From positions 6,696,001-6,760,000 of the forward strand of contig NZ_JADOTY010000001.1 of NCBI RefSeq assembly GCF_015751785.1: 64,000 nt of DNA, given 5' to 3'. The first letter of the stretch is position 1. Each line of letters opens with the position of its first letter. Under the pieces are notes generated by a model that saw nothing but the letters and a program-made list of their open reading frames with translations, was not told where the DNA came from and did no database searches. The DNA is from Micromonospora vinacea. GTDB taxonomy: Bacteria > Actinomycetota > Actinomycetes > Mycobacteriales > Micromonosporaceae. The translations under genes and the position numbers were made by a program. Below are positions 53,776 through 63,247 of this stretch, in pieces.

Positions 53776-53847
53776 GCTTCACCGAGACGGTGGCGCCGGC
53801 GGGCGCCGCCGTCTCCCGGCGATGCCCGGCGGCAGCGGCGGGACCTC

Positions 53848-53876
53848 GAGGCGGGTGGCGGTCAGCCACCCGCCTC
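53848..53876. terminator. Hairpin terminator after phosphoketolase
   Basis: GAGGCGGGTGGC (53848-53859) pairs perfectly with GCCACCCGCCTC (53865-53876) around a 5-base loop, 72 bp after the xfp stop. It probably separates xfp from the dikinase unit. Confidence 0.82.
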
Positions 53877-54045
53877 CCCGCTTCCCACCTGTGACGGTAG
53901 AGGCCCGCAAAGACGCAGGTCAGGGCCGAAAGAGCGCGTCACCACGCGCGTCGCGCCACGGCCCGTCGATGGGGGTCGTCCGGCCCTACGGCGAAGAACC
54001 CCGACCGGTCTACAAAGGAAGAAAAGGGAAGGGGTGACAAGTGCC

Positions 54046-56703
54046 ATGACCCGATACGTCTACGACTTCACCGACGGCAACAAGGACCTCAAGGACCTGC
54101 TCGGCGGCAAGGGCGCCAACCTGGCCGAGATGACCCTGATGGGCCTGCCGGTGCCGCCAGGGTTCACCGTCACCACCGAGGCGTGCCGCGCCTACCTGCG
54201 CACCGGCACGATGCCCGCGGGCCTGCTCACCGAGGTCCAACACCACCTGCGGCTAATGCAGAACCGGATGGGCAAGACCTTCGGTGACGCCGCAGATCCG
54301 CTGTTGCTGTCGGTGCGGTCCGGTGCCAAGTTCTCGATGCCGGGAATGATGGAGACAATCCTGGACATCGGCCTGAACGACGCGAGCGTGGTCGGCCTCG
54401 GCCGGCAGAGCGCGGATCAGCGGTTCGCCTGGGACTCGTACCGGCGCCTGATCCAGATGTTCGGCAAGACGGTTTTCGACGTTCCCGGCGAAGCTTTCGA
54501 AGAGGAGCTGACGGCCGCGCGGTCGATCGCGGGCGTCGCAACGGACCCGGAACTCGGCACGACTCAACTACAGGACCTGGTACACGCGTACAAGAAGGTG
54601 TTCCACCAGCACACCGGCCGAGACTTTCCACAGGCACCGCACGAACAGCTGTTCCTGGCGATCGCAGCGGTGTTCCGCTCGTGGAACGCCGAACGCGCCA
54701 TCCTGTACCGCCGGCAGGAGCGCATCCCGCAGGACCTGGGCACCGCGGTCAACGTCATGGCGATGGTCTTCGGCAACCGCGGGGAGAACTCCGGAACCGG
54801 GGTCGCCTTCACCCGGGACCCGGCCACCGGACGGCATGGCGTCTACGGCGACTACCTGCGCAACGCTCAGGGGGAGGACGTGGTCGCCGGGATCCGCAAC
54901 GCTGTGCCGCTGGCCCAGCTCGCCGCCATCGATCCAGCGAGCCATCGGCAGCTGCTGTCGATCATGCAGCGGCTCGAGCAGCGTTACCGCGACCTGTGCG
55001 ACATCGAGTTCACCATCGAGAACGGCAGGTTGTGGATGCTGCAGACCCGGGTCGGCAAGCGCACCCCGGCCGCCGCGTTCGTCATCGCCGCCCAGTTGGT
55101 CGACGAGGGCCGCATCACCCTGCATGAGGCACTGCAGCGGGTCACCGGTGAGCAACTGGCCCAGCTGATGTTCCCCAGTTTCGACACCACCGCCGCTCCC
55201 CCACCGCTGACCACCGGCGTGCCGGCCTCTCCGGGCGCGTCGGTCGGCGCGATCGTCTTCGACTCGGCCGCCGCGGTGGCGGCGACCGAGCCGGTCATCC
55301 TGGTGCGCCGGGAGACCAATCCCGACGACCTGCCCGGCATGATCGCTGCTCAAGGCATCCTGACCTCGCGCGGCGGCAAGACGTCACACGCCGCGGTGGT
55401 CGCCCGCGGCATGGGCAAGACGTGTGTCTGCGGCACCGAGGAACTACGCATCGACGGCGACGCCGTCACCGTGGCGGGTCGCACCCTGCACGCCGGTGAC
55501 ATCATCTCGATCGACGGCACCACCGGGAACGTCTACCCGGGATCGGTCGCCGTGCGGCCCTCCGCGGTGGTGCGGTACTTCGAGGGCGAGCTGGCGGCGC
55601 ACGGCGACCCGCTGCTCTCCGCGGTGGAGCGGCTGATGGCCCACGCCGATCACCAGGCCCGGCTCGACGTGCACGCCAACGCCGACACCGCCGTCGACGC
55701 CACCCGAGCCCGCCGCTTCGGCGCCACCGGGGTCGGCTTGTGCCGCACCGAGCACATGTTCCTCGGCGACCGCCGTCGGCTGGTCGAGCGGCTGATCCTG
55801 GCCGAGGACGCCACCGCCCGCTCCGAAGCCCTCCAGACGCTGCTGCCCTTGCAGCGGGCCGACTTCGAGGAGCTGTTCGCCGCGATGGACGGGCTGCCGG
55901 TGACCGTGCGGCTCATCGACCCACCGCTGCACGAGTTCCTGCCCCCGCTGGAGGAGCTGACCGCCCGGGTGGCCCACGCAGAGGCGCTCGGCGTGGACCC
56001 GGGCCACGACCGCACACTGCTGACCGCGGTGCGGCGCATGCACGAGCAGAACCCGATGCTCGGGCTGCGCGGCGTACGCCTGGGCCTGGTGATCCCGGGT
56101 CTGTTCGCCATGCAGGTCCGCGCGATCGCGCAGGCCGCGGCCGCTCGCATCGCCGCAGGCGGCGACCCCCAGCCGGAGATCATGGTTCCGCTGGTCGGAG
56201 CGGTTCAAGAACTCGAGACGGTACGCGCGGAAGCGGAGTCGGTGCTGGCGAGCGTGCCCGGTGCGCCGCCGATCCGGCTCGGCACCATGATCGAGGTGCC
56301 CCGGGCCGCCCTGACCGCCGGGCAGATCGCCGGCGTCGCCGAATTCTTCTCGTTCGGCACCAACGATCTGACCCAGATGGCATGGGGCTTCTCCCGCGAC
56401 GACGTGGAAGGCGCGTTCTTCGGCCGGTACCTCGAGCTGGGCATCTTCTCGGTATCACCGTTCGAGAGCATCGACCGCGACGGCGTGGGCGAGCTCGTCC
56501 GCACCGCCGTCCGACGCGGCCGCGCCATCCGGCCCGACCTGACCATCGGGGTGTGCGGCGAGCACGGCGGCGATCCGGCCTCGGTGCGCTTCTTCCACGA
56601 CGCCGGCCTGGACTACGTGTCCTGCTCGCCGTTCCGGGTGCCGATCGCCCGGCTCGAGGCCGGTCGCGCCGCGAGCGCAGCGGCCGGCTCGGACAGCCGG
56701 TAG
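54046..56703 (+). CDS. ppdK: Pyruvate, phosphate dikinase
   Basis: 885 residues from ATG 54046, the standard PPDK length. It interconverts pyruvate, ATP and phosphate with phosphoenolpyruvate, AMP and pyrophosphate. N-terminal ATP-grasp domain (LLGGKGANLAEMTLMGLPVP, SVRSGAKFSMPGMMETILDI); swivelling phosphohistidine domain LTSRGGKTSHAAVVARGMGK (H448), with K where M is usual in GGMTSHAAV; C-terminal TIM barrel with GTNDLTQMAWGFSRDD and DYVSCSPFRVPIARL, catalytic C860. A PFL unit follows, so it may run glycolytically to save ATP under low oxygen or replenish PEP. No regulatory protein (DUF299) gene is adjacent. Confidence 0.95.
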   Translation: MTRYVYDFTDGNKDLKDLLGGKGANLAEMTLMGLPVPPGFTVTTEACRAYLRTGTMPAGLLTEVQHHLRLMQNRMGKTFGDAADPLLLSVRSGAKFSMPGMMETILDIGLNDASVVGLGRQSADQRFAWDSYRRLIQMFGKTVFDVPGEAFEEELTAARSIAGVATDPELGTTQLQDLVHAYKKVFHQHTGRDFPQAPHEQLFLAIAAVFRSWNAERAILYRRQERIPQDLGTAVNVMAMVFGNRGENSGTGVAFTRDPATGRHGVYGDYLRNAQGEDVVAGIRNAVPLAQLAAIDPASHRQLLSIMQRLEQRYRDLCDIEFTIENGRLWMLQTRVGKRTPAAAFVIAAQLVDEGRITLHEALQRVTGEQLAQLMFPSFDTTAAPPPLTTGVPASPGASVGAIVFDSAAAVAATEPVILVRRETNPDDLPGMIAAQGILTSRGGKTSHAAVVARGMGKTCVCGTEELRIDGDAVTVAGRTLHAGDIISIDGTTGNVYPGSVAVRPSAVVRYFEGELAAHGDPLLSAVERLMAHADHQARLDVHANADTAVDATRARRFGATGVGLCRTEHMFLGDRRRLVERLILAEDATARSEALQTLLPLQRADFEELFAAMDGLPVTVRLIDPPLHEFLPPLEELTARVAHAEALGVDPGHDRTLLTAVRRMHEQNPMLGLRGVRLGLVIPGLFAMQVRAIAQAAAARIAAGGDPQPEIMVPLVGAVQELETVRAEAESVLASVPGAPPIRLGTMIEVPRAALTAGQIAGVAEFFSFGTNDLTQMAWGFSRDDVEGAFFGRYLELGIFSVSPFESIDRDGVGELVRTAVRRGRAIRPDLTIGVCGEHGGDPASVRFFHDAGLDYVSCSPFRVPIARLEAGRAASAAAGSDSR

Positions 56704-56712
56704 GAGGTCACG

Positions 56713-57024
56713 ATGACAACGACGGTGACACCGGTTCGCCGTGGCGATCGGGAGATCGGCGCCTACATCGACGGACGCTTCGTGCCGGCAGTGGATGCCA
56801 CCACCGTCGCGCTGGCCGCGCTGGCCACCGCGGCGGTGGCCACCGCGGCGGTGTCGGCGGGCCTGGCCATGCGTCGGCGCCCGGCGATCGGCACGGTGAC
56901 GATGGGTCCCGGCGGCTGGATCAGTCTCAAGCGCACCGGCAGGCCACCGCTGCGCGCCGCTTCGACGAGCCGGCCCTGGTGGGCGCACCTGTTGCGGGCA
57001 CACCGGCTCGTCGAGCAGCGCTGA
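56713..57024 (+). CDS. Hypothetical small membrane protein between ppdK and pflB
   Basis: 103 residues; TAGGAGG, the end of ppdK plus a ribosome site, lies five bases before the ATG. One alanine-rich hydrophobic stretch (TTVALAALATAAVATAAVSA), then a basic tail. Nine bases from ppdK, it is certainly cotranscribed. No family recognised; it could be a small membrane tether or regulator of the dikinase. Confidence 0.6.
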   Translation: MTTTVTPVRRGDREIGAYIDGRFVPAVDATTVALAALATAAVATAAVSAGLAMRRRPAIGTVTMGPGGWISLKRTGRPPLRAASTSRPWWAHLLRAHRLVEQR

Positions 57025-57042
57025 GCGTTCCGTCCGCCCCTG

Positions 57043-57077
57043 GAGGTCCCGGACGGTCCCGACCCGTCCGGGACCTC
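57043..57077. terminator. Hairpin terminator between the ppdK unit and pflB
   Basis: GAGGTCCCGGACGG (57043-57056) pairs perfectly with CCGTCCGGGACCTC (57064-57077) around a 7-base loop, 18 bp after the small membrane-protein stop. It separates the ppdK unit from pflBA. Confidence 0.87.
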
Positions 57078-57135
57078 TGACCCTTAAGCCGCGAGTGGTC
57101 GCTCGGCAATGCTGGGAGGAGATGAAGGAGGGGTA

Positions 57136-59373
57136 ATGGCCACCACATCACACGAAGCCTGGCAAGGGTTCCGCGGCACCGGCTGGCGCGAGACGATCGA
57201 CGTCGGCGGATTCATCCACGACAACATCGAGCCGTACACCGGCGGGCCGGAGTTCCTGACCGGGCCGACGCACCGTACCGAACGGATCTGGCGGCGGCTG
57301 CAGCGCATGTTCGTCGAGGAGACCCGTCGCGGAGTCTACGACGTGGACGCGCACACCCCGTCCACGATCACCTCACACGAGCCGGGCTACCTCGACCAGG
57401 ACCATGAGCTCATCGTGGGCCTGCAGACCAGCGCGCCGCTGCGCCGCGCGATCATGCCGAACGGCGGGCTGCGGATGGTGGAGGCCGGCCTCAAGGCGTA
57501 CGGCTTCACCCTCGACCCGGCCGTGCAGGCGATCTTCAGCCGGTACCGCAAGACCCACAACGACGGCGTCTTCGACGCCTACCCGGCCGACGTGAAGGCC
57601 GCCCGCCGCTCGCACATCATCACCGGCTTGCCGGACGCGTACGGCCGGGGCCGGATCATCGGCGACTACCGGCGCGTCGCGCTGTACGGGGTGGACCGCC
57701 TGGTCGCCGAGCGCCGGGCGGTGAAGGCGTCGCTCGACGCTCAGCTGTCATCGGACGACGTGATCCGCGACCGTGAGGAGCTGGCCGAGCAGATTCGGTC
57801 GCTGGAGGAGCTGCGTTCGATGGCCAGCCGGTACGGATGTGACATCTCCGGTCCGGCGAGCACCGGCCACGAGGCGATCCAGTGGCTGTACTTCGCCTAC
57901 CTGGCGGCCACCAAGGAGCAGAACGGCGCGGCAATGTCCCTGGGCCGGACCGCCACGTTCGTCGACGTCTACCTGCAGCGTGACATCGAAGAGGGCCGGC
58001 TCACCGAGCGGGAGGCGCAGGAGCTGGTCGACGACTTCGTCATCAAGCTGCGGATCATCCGGTTCCTGCGCACGCCCGAGTACGACCAGTTGTTCTCCGG
58101 CGATCCGACCTGGGTGACCGAGGCGCTCGGGGGAATCGGCTGCGACGGCCGCCCGCTGGTCACCCGCACGAGCTTCCGCTACCTGCAGACCCTGTACAAC
58201 CTGGGTCCGGCCCCGGAGCCGAACCTGACAGTGTTGTGGTCGCCGGCGCTGCCCGAGGGGTTCAAGCGGTTCTGCGCCCAGGTCTCCATCGACACGAGCG
58301 CCATCCAGTACGAGAACGACGACCTGATCCGGCCCGCGTACAGCGACGACACCGCCATCGCCTGCTGCGTGTCGGCCATGCGGGTGGGAAAGGACATGCA
58401 GTTCTTCGGCGCCCGCGCCAACCTCGCCAAGGCCCTGTTGTACGCGATCAACGGCGGCCGCGACGAGATGACCGGCGAGCAGGTCTTCGTCGCCGAACCG
58501 ATCGCCGACGACGTGCTCGACTACGACGAGGTCCTGGCCGCGTACGACCGGACGCTGGACTGGCTGGCCGAGACCTACGTCGACGCGCTCAACGTCATCC
58601 ACTACATGCACGACAAGTACGCCTACGAGCGCATCGAGATGGCCCTCCACGACTACCCCGTGCACCGCTTCCTCGCCACCGGCATCGCCGGCCTGTCGGT
58701 CGCCGTGGACAGCCTGAGCGCCATCAAGCACGCCCATGTCAAGGTGCTGCGCGATGAGAACGGTCTGGCCGTCGACTACGCCGTTGACGGAGACTTCCCG
58801 GCCTTCGGCAACAACGACGACCGCGCCGACGCGATCGCCGTCGACCTGGTCGAACGATTCATGGCCAAGATCCGGCGGCAGCCCAGCTACCGGGGCGCCG
58901 AGCCTTCGCTCTCTGTTCTCACGATCACCTCGAACGTCGTCTACGGCAGGCACACCGGCAACACGCCCGACGGGCGACGCGCCGGTGAGCCGTTCGCGCC
59001 GGGCGCGAACCCGATGAACGGCCGCGACACGCACGGCATGGTCGCCGCCGCGCTGTCGGTCGCCAAGCTGCCGTACCGCTGCGCGCGCGACGGGATCTCG
59101 CTGACGATCACCGTCGCTCCGGACGGCCTCGGCCACACCCGTGACGAGCGGATCACCAACCTCGCCGGCGTGCTCGACGGCTACACCGACAGCGGCGGTT
59201 TCCACATGAACGTCAACGTGCTGAACCGGGCGACACTCGAGGACGCCATGGCCCACCCGGATAAGTACCCGCAGCTGACCATCCGGGTCTCCGGGTACGC
59301 GGTGAACTTCGTCAGGCTCACTCCCGAGCAGCAGCGCGACGTCATCTCCCGGACCTTCCACGGATCGCTGTGA
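57136..59373 (+). CDS. pflB: Formate C-acetyltransferase (pyruvate formate-lyase)
   Basis: 745 residues from ATG 57136, preceded by AAGGAGGGG. A glycyl-radical enzyme converting pyruvate and CoA to acetyl-CoA and formate without oxygen. The true PFL active site is present: TAIACCVSAMR with adjacent C410-C411 (not the single cysteine of dehydratase relatives), and the glycyl-radical motif RVSGYAVNFVRLT (G720). Length and blocks such as MFVEETRRGVYDVDAHTPST agree with E. coli PflB. The activating enzyme overlaps its stop. Such an oxygen-sensitive enzyme in an aerobic-looking actinomycete implies a microaerobic or anaerobic survival phase. Confidence 0.96.
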   Translation: MATTSHEAWQGFRGTGWRETIDVGGFIHDNIEPYTGGPEFLTGPTHRTERIWRRLQRMFVEETRRGVYDVDAHTPSTITSHEPGYLDQDHELIVGLQTSAPLRRAIMPNGGLRMVEAGLKAYGFTLDPAVQAIFSRYRKTHNDGVFDAYPADVKAARRSHIITGLPDAYGRGRIIGDYRRVALYGVDRLVAERRAVKASLDAQLSSDDVIRDREELAEQIRSLEELRSMASRYGCDISGPASTGHEAIQWLYFAYLAATKEQNGAAMSLGRTATFVDVYLQRDIEEGRLTEREAQELVDDFVIKLRIIRFLRTPEYDQLFSGDPTWVTEALGGIGCDGRPLVTRTSFRYLQTLYNLGPAPEPNLTVLWSPALPEGFKRFCAQVSIDTSAIQYENDDLIRPAYSDDTAIACCVSAMRVGKDMQFFGARANLAKALLYAINGGRDEMTGEQVFVAEPIADDVLDYDEVLAAYDRTLDWLAETYVDALNVIHYMHDKYAYERIEMALHDYPVHRFLATGIAGLSVAVDSLSAIKHAHVKVLRDENGLAVDYAVDGDFPAFGNNDDRADAIAVDLVERFMAKIRRQPSYRGAEPSLSVLTITSNVVYGRHTGNTPDGRRAGEPFAPGANPMNGRDTHGMVAAALSVAKLPYRCARDGISLTITVAPDGLGHTRDERITNLAGVLDGYTDSGGFHMNVNVLNRATLEDAMAHPDKYPQLTIRVSGYAVNFVRLTPEQQRDVISRTFHGSL

Positions 59374-60122
59374 TGACCGCCGTCACGGCCCCGGTGACCG
59401 GCTCGCTCCACTCCTTCGACATCTCCACCGGAGTGGACGGGCCGGGCACCCGGTTCGTCGCGTTCCTGGCCGGCTGCCCGCTGCGCTGCCTCTACTGCCA
59501 CAGCCCCGACACCCAGTACCGTCGTTTCGGCCGACCCACCTCCGTCGATGACCTGCTCACCGAGATCCGCCGCTACGAACGCTTCCTGAAGGTCGCCCAC
59601 GGCGGCGTCACCCTCAGCGGCGGGGAACCGCTGCAACAGCCCGCCTTCACCCGCGAGGTGCTGCGCCAGTGCAAGGAGATGCGGCTGCACACCGCCCTGG
59701 ACACCAGCGGCCTGCTCGGCGACCGCGCCGACAACGCCCTGCTCGACGCCACCGACCTGGTGCTGCTCGACATCAAGTCCGGCGACCCGGCCACGTACCG
59801 GACGGTGACCCGAACCGGGCGGCTGGCGCCGACCGTGCGGTTCGCGCACCGCCTGGCCGACCGCGGCGTGCCGATCTGGGTCCGTTTCGTCCTCGTGCCC
59901 GGCCTCACCGACGATCCGTGCAACGTCGACGCGGTCGCATCCATCGCGGCAGACGTGCCCACCGTCGAACGCGTCGAGGTGCTGCCCTTCCACCGGCTCG
60001 GCGCTCAGAAGTACGCCGCCCTCGGCCTGCCGTTCCCGCTGGCGGACACGCAGCCACCGGATGAGGCGCTGCTGCATCGGGTCCGTGGCCAGTTCCACGA
60101 TCACGGGCTGACAGTGTATTGA
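59373..60122 (+). CDS. pflA: Pyruvate formate-lyase-activating radical SAM enzyme
   Basis: 249 residues from ATG 59373 (GTG 59370 is an alternative); the start overlaps the pflB stop. Radical SAM cluster motif GCPLRCLYCHS with C35, C39 and C42 in the CxxxCxxC spacing, then the SAM-binding VTLSGGEPLQQ and DIKSGDPATYRTVT. It abstracts hydrogen from the PFL glycine to make the radical. Length matches PflA, without the extra ferredoxin insert of other activases. Confidence 0.94.
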   Translation: MTAVTAPVTGSLHSFDISTGVDGPGTRFVAFLAGCPLRCLYCHSPDTQYRRFGRPTSVDDLLTEIRRYERFLKVAHGGVTLSGGEPLQQPAFTREVLRQCKEMRLHTALDTSGLLGDRADNALLDATDLVLLDIKSGDPATYRTVTRTGRLAPTVRFAHRLADRGVPIWVRFVLVPGLTDDPCNVDAVASIAADVPTVERVEVLPFHRLGAQKYAALGLPFPLADTQPPDEALLHRVRGQFHDHGLTVY

Positions 60123-60305
60123 GCAGGGCGGCGTTGACACCGACCCGACCCCGGCGACGGGTTGCCCGGTATTCGGCATCTGAGGCGGTGGTGCCGGCGT
60201 GAGCCAGGGGTGTCGAGCGCCCTCATCGGCCGCCGCACAGTTCCGGTGCCCGGTCACGGCGATGAGTGGATGTTTGCTCGGCGGGTGATCGGATACTTGT
60301 CGCCC

Positions 60306-61169
60306 ATGTTCGACGGTTTCGAGGACGAGCGGATCGACGTCGGGGAGGTGGAGCTCCGGGTCCGGTATGCGGGGCACGGGCCTGCGGTCCTCCTCATTCA
60401 CGGACATCCGCGTACGGGATCGACGTGGCATCGAGTCGCGCCGCAGCTGGTTGATCGCGGGTTCACCGTCGTCTGCCCCGACATGCGCGGCTACGGGCAA
60501 TCAGGCAAGGCGACGATCCTCACGGATCACTCCCAGCAGTCCAAACGGGTGGTCGCCGCGGACCTGGTCCAGCTGATGGCTGAACTGGGCCACCCGGCGT
60601 TCGCCACGGTCGGGCACGACCGTGGGTCGTACGTGGCGTTACGCCTGGCGCTCGATCACCCCGATCCGGTCAGTCATCTGGTGGTCATCGACGGCGTACC
60701 CATCAGCGAGGCCCTCGCCCGCTGCGATGCGAAGTTCGCCCATGACTGGTACCACTGGTTCTTCTTTGCCCAGCCGGACAAGCCGGAGCGAGCCATCGCC
60801 GCCGACCCCGATGCCTGGTACGCCGGTAAGGCCCGGCCCGAGAGCATGGGAGCCGAGAACTACCAGGAGTTCCGGCAGGCCATCCACGATGCGGCCACCG
60901 TGCGGGCCATGCTGGAGGACTACCGGGCCGGCCTCGGCGTCGACCGAGCGCACGAGGAAGCCGACCGGCGCGACGGCCGCACTGTCCGCTGCCCCACTCT
61001 GCTGCTGTGGTCGACCCGGGACGACCTGGAAGACCTGTACGGCGATCCGTTAGCCATCTGGCGCCCCTGGGCCGCCGATCTCCGCGGGTACTCGATTGAG
61101 TCCGGCCACCACGTCGCCGAGGAGAACCCCGACGACCTGACCGCAGCGCTGCACCGCTTCCTGTCCTGA
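60306..61169 (+). CDS. Alpha/beta hydrolase, haloacetate dehalogenase/epoxide hydrolase-like
   Basis: 287 residues from ATG 60306; longer in-frame starts add unlikely leader sequence. Oxyanion segment LIHGHPRTGSTWH, nucleophile elbow TVGHDRGSYVALRLALDHPD with aspartate D105 in place of serine, and catalytic histidine H268 in ESGHHVAEENPDDL. The cap contains WYHWFFFAQPDKPE, like fluoroacetate dehalogenase. An Asp nucleophile indicates hydrolytic dehalogenation or epoxide opening rather than ester cleavage. Probably a single gene, not part of the PFL unit. Confidence 0.85.
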   Translation: MFDGFEDERIDVGEVELRVRYAGHGPAVLLIHGHPRTGSTWHRVAPQLVDRGFTVVCPDMRGYGQSGKATILTDHSQQSKRVVAADLVQLMAELGHPAFATVGHDRGSYVALRLALDHPDPVSHLVVIDGVPISEALARCDAKFAHDWYHWFFFAQPDKPERAIAADPDAWYAGKARPESMGAENYQEFRQAIHDAATVRAMLEDYRAGLGVDRAHEEADRRDGRTVRCPTLLLWSTRDDLEDLYGDPLAIWRPWAADLRGYSIESGHHVAEENPDDLTAALHRFLS

Positions 61170-61503
61170 GCCTCCGGCCCCGCACGGAACCACCCGGACC
61201 TTATCCAGGGCACAATCCCCGCGGTGTCGAACTGGTCGAGAGTGACGCCGCCGTCGGCGAGCCCGTTGACCGCCCCGGGCCGCCTAGCCACGATCATTCG
61301 TACCACCACATCGCGCGCCGACAGACCGCACCGAATCGCCACCGAGTCGCCTACCCGTCAGCCCGGCATGCGACGCTCAAGCTCCAAGACCAACGGGCCA
61401 CGCCGCGTGGCCCCCGGACGCCACCGCCATAGCCGCACAATTCCTGGCATGACAGACGGCACCCACTGACCCCACACCCCTTGTGCCCGGAGGAACGCAG
61501 ACC
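61170..61503. other. Intergenic region, no clear gene
   Basis: About 330 bp before zwf. On the minus strand near 61215-61320 a frame reads DVVVRMIVARRPGAVNGLAD and then GGVTLDQFDTAGIVPW, which looks protein-like, but it has no ribosome site and runs antisense into the hydrolase. It may be a degraded fragment. No strong hairpin is seen. Confidence 0.35.
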
Positions 61504-62997
61504 ATGGACCACACCTCTCAGCTCATCCAGGAGCGGAGTGCCCCGCCGGCCACGCTGGTGATCTTCGGTGCCTCCGGTGACCTGACCCGGCGTAAGCTGC
61601 TGCCCGCAATCGAGAGCCTGGCTCGGCACGAGCGGCTCCCGGACCAGTTCGCGCTGGTCGGCGTCGCGCGCACGTCGATGACCGACGAGCAGTTCGCCGA
61701 GAGCGCCCTCGGCGAACGCACCCTCGCCAGCAAGCGCCAGCTCCAGGGCGGCGTGCGGTACGTGGCCGGCGGCTACGACGACCCGGAGACCTACAAGCGG
61801 CTCGTGGAGACCCTCGACGAGTTGGACGCACAGCGGGGCACCTCCGGCAACCGGCTCTTCTACCTGTCCACTCCGGCCGGGGCGTTCGAGCCGGTGATCC
61901 ACGGACTGGCCGGTGTCGGGCTCAACCAGCCACGCGAAGGCTCCTTCTCCCGCCTGGTCATCGAGAAGCCGTACGGGCGCGACCTGGTCACGGCCCGCGA
62001 GCTCGACGGCGTCGTGCACAGCGCGTTCGACGAGCACCAGGTCTTTCGTATCGATCACTATCTGGGCAAGGACACCGTCCAGAACGTGCTGGCGCTGCGC
62101 TTCGCGAACTCGATCTTCCAGCCCATCTGGGATCGCTCCTGGGTCGACCATGTGCAGATCACCGTCGCCGAGACCCTCGGCGTCGGCAGCCGCGGTGGCT
62201 TCTACGAGGACGCCGGCGCGATGCGGGACATCGTGCAGAACCACGTGCTCCAGGTTCTCGCGCTGGCACTGATGGAGCCACCGGCCTCATTCGAGGCTGA
62301 GGGCCTACGCAACGAAAAGGTGAAACTGCTGCAGGCGATCCGGCTCCCCACCGACCGGGACATCGCCGAGGCCGCGGTCCGGGGACAGTACACCCGGGGC
62401 GGCACGCGGGAGGAACTGATGGCCGGCTACCGCGACGAGGCCGGCGTCGACCCCCTGTCGCGGACCGAGACCTACGCCGCGATGCGGCTCAACGTGGACA
62501 ACTGGCGCTGGGCCGGGGTGCCGTTCTACGTACGCACCGGCAAGCGGCTGCCGGCCCGGCTCACCGAGGTGGCACTGCAGTTCCAGCGGCCGCCGCACCT
62601 GCCGATCCCGACCGACCAGCTCACCGGCCTCGATGCTGACGCGCTGATCCTGCGGATCCAGCCGAACGAGGGCATCTCGCTGCGCTTCGGTGCCAAAGTG
62701 CCGGGCCACTCGTTCCGGGTCCGCACCGCCACAATGGAGTTCTCCTACGACCAGACGTTCGTCGAGGAGTCCCCGGAGGCGTACGAGCGTCTGCTCCTGG
62801 ACGCGTTGATCGGTGACGCGTCGCTGTTCATCCGCAGCGACGAGGTGCAGCAGTGCTGGCGGATCGTCGACCCGATCATCGACAACTGGGAGAAGGACAA
62901 CTCGCCGATCCCCACCTACGAGGCCGCCTCCTGGGGCCCGACCGACGCCGACCGGCTCATCGGCCGGCACGGCCGCAAGTGGCGCAACTCCGCATGA
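61504..62997 (+). CDS. zwf: Glucose-6-phosphate 1-dehydrogenase
   Basis: 497 residues from ATG 61504 with GGAGG upstream. It oxidises glucose-6-P to 6-phosphogluconolactone, forming NADPH. Rossmann motif VIFGASGDLTRRKLLPA, substrate motif VFRIDHYLGKDTVQN (D184, H185), general-base region IVQNHVLQVLALALMEPP (H247), and EKPYGRDL. Full length. No opcA, tal/tkt or gnd gene is next to it, unlike the common actinomycete pentose-phosphate operon, so this may be a second zwf copy tied to the phosphoketolase block. Confidence 0.95.
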   Translation: MDHTSQLIQERSAPPATLVIFGASGDLTRRKLLPAIESLARHERLPDQFALVGVARTSMTDEQFAESALGERTLASKRQLQGGVRYVAGGYDDPETYKRLVETLDELDAQRGTSGNRLFYLSTPAGAFEPVIHGLAGVGLNQPREGSFSRLVIEKPYGRDLVTARELDGVVHSAFDEHQVFRIDHYLGKDTVQNVLALRFANSIFQPIWDRSWVDHVQITVAETLGVGSRGGFYEDAGAMRDIVQNHVLQVLALALMEPPASFEAEGLRNEKVKLLQAIRLPTDRDIAEAAVRGQYTRGGTREELMAGYRDEAGVDPLSRTETYAAMRLNVDNWRWAGVPFYVRTGKRLPARLTEVALQFQRPPHLPIPTDQLTGLDADALILRIQPNEGISLRFGAKVPGHSFRVRTATMEFSYDQTFVEESPEAYERLLLDALIGDASLFIRSDEVQQCWRIVDPIIDNWEKDNSPIPTYEAASWGPTDADRLIGRHGRKWRNSA

Positions 62998-63061
62998 CCC
63001 TGCCACATCGAGTGTGACCACGCTGCTGAGCCCGATCGCTTGGTCGCACCATCGACGCGCA

Positions 63062-63093
63062 GCGGTGGGTGGGAGCCGGCTCGCACCCACCGC
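63062..63093. terminator. Hairpin terminator after zwf
   Basis: GCGGTGGGTG (63062-63071) pairs with CACCCACCGC (63084-63093), with an inner GAGCC/GGCTC extension. It is nearly the same sequence as the hairpin at 14613-14646. It lies 65 bp after the zwf stop. Confidence 0.75.
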
Positions 63094-63247
63094 CGGCGTC
63101 ATCTGTCGCGACCCGGACAGCGTCCACATGCTCAGCAATGTGGGCGGCACCAGGTGCATCGCGCCTGGTCGAACTGAGGCAAAGCTGGCACGGCGGTCGG
63201 ACGCGAAAACCGCAATTCCGTAAAAATAGCCGCACTAGGTGCGTAAC

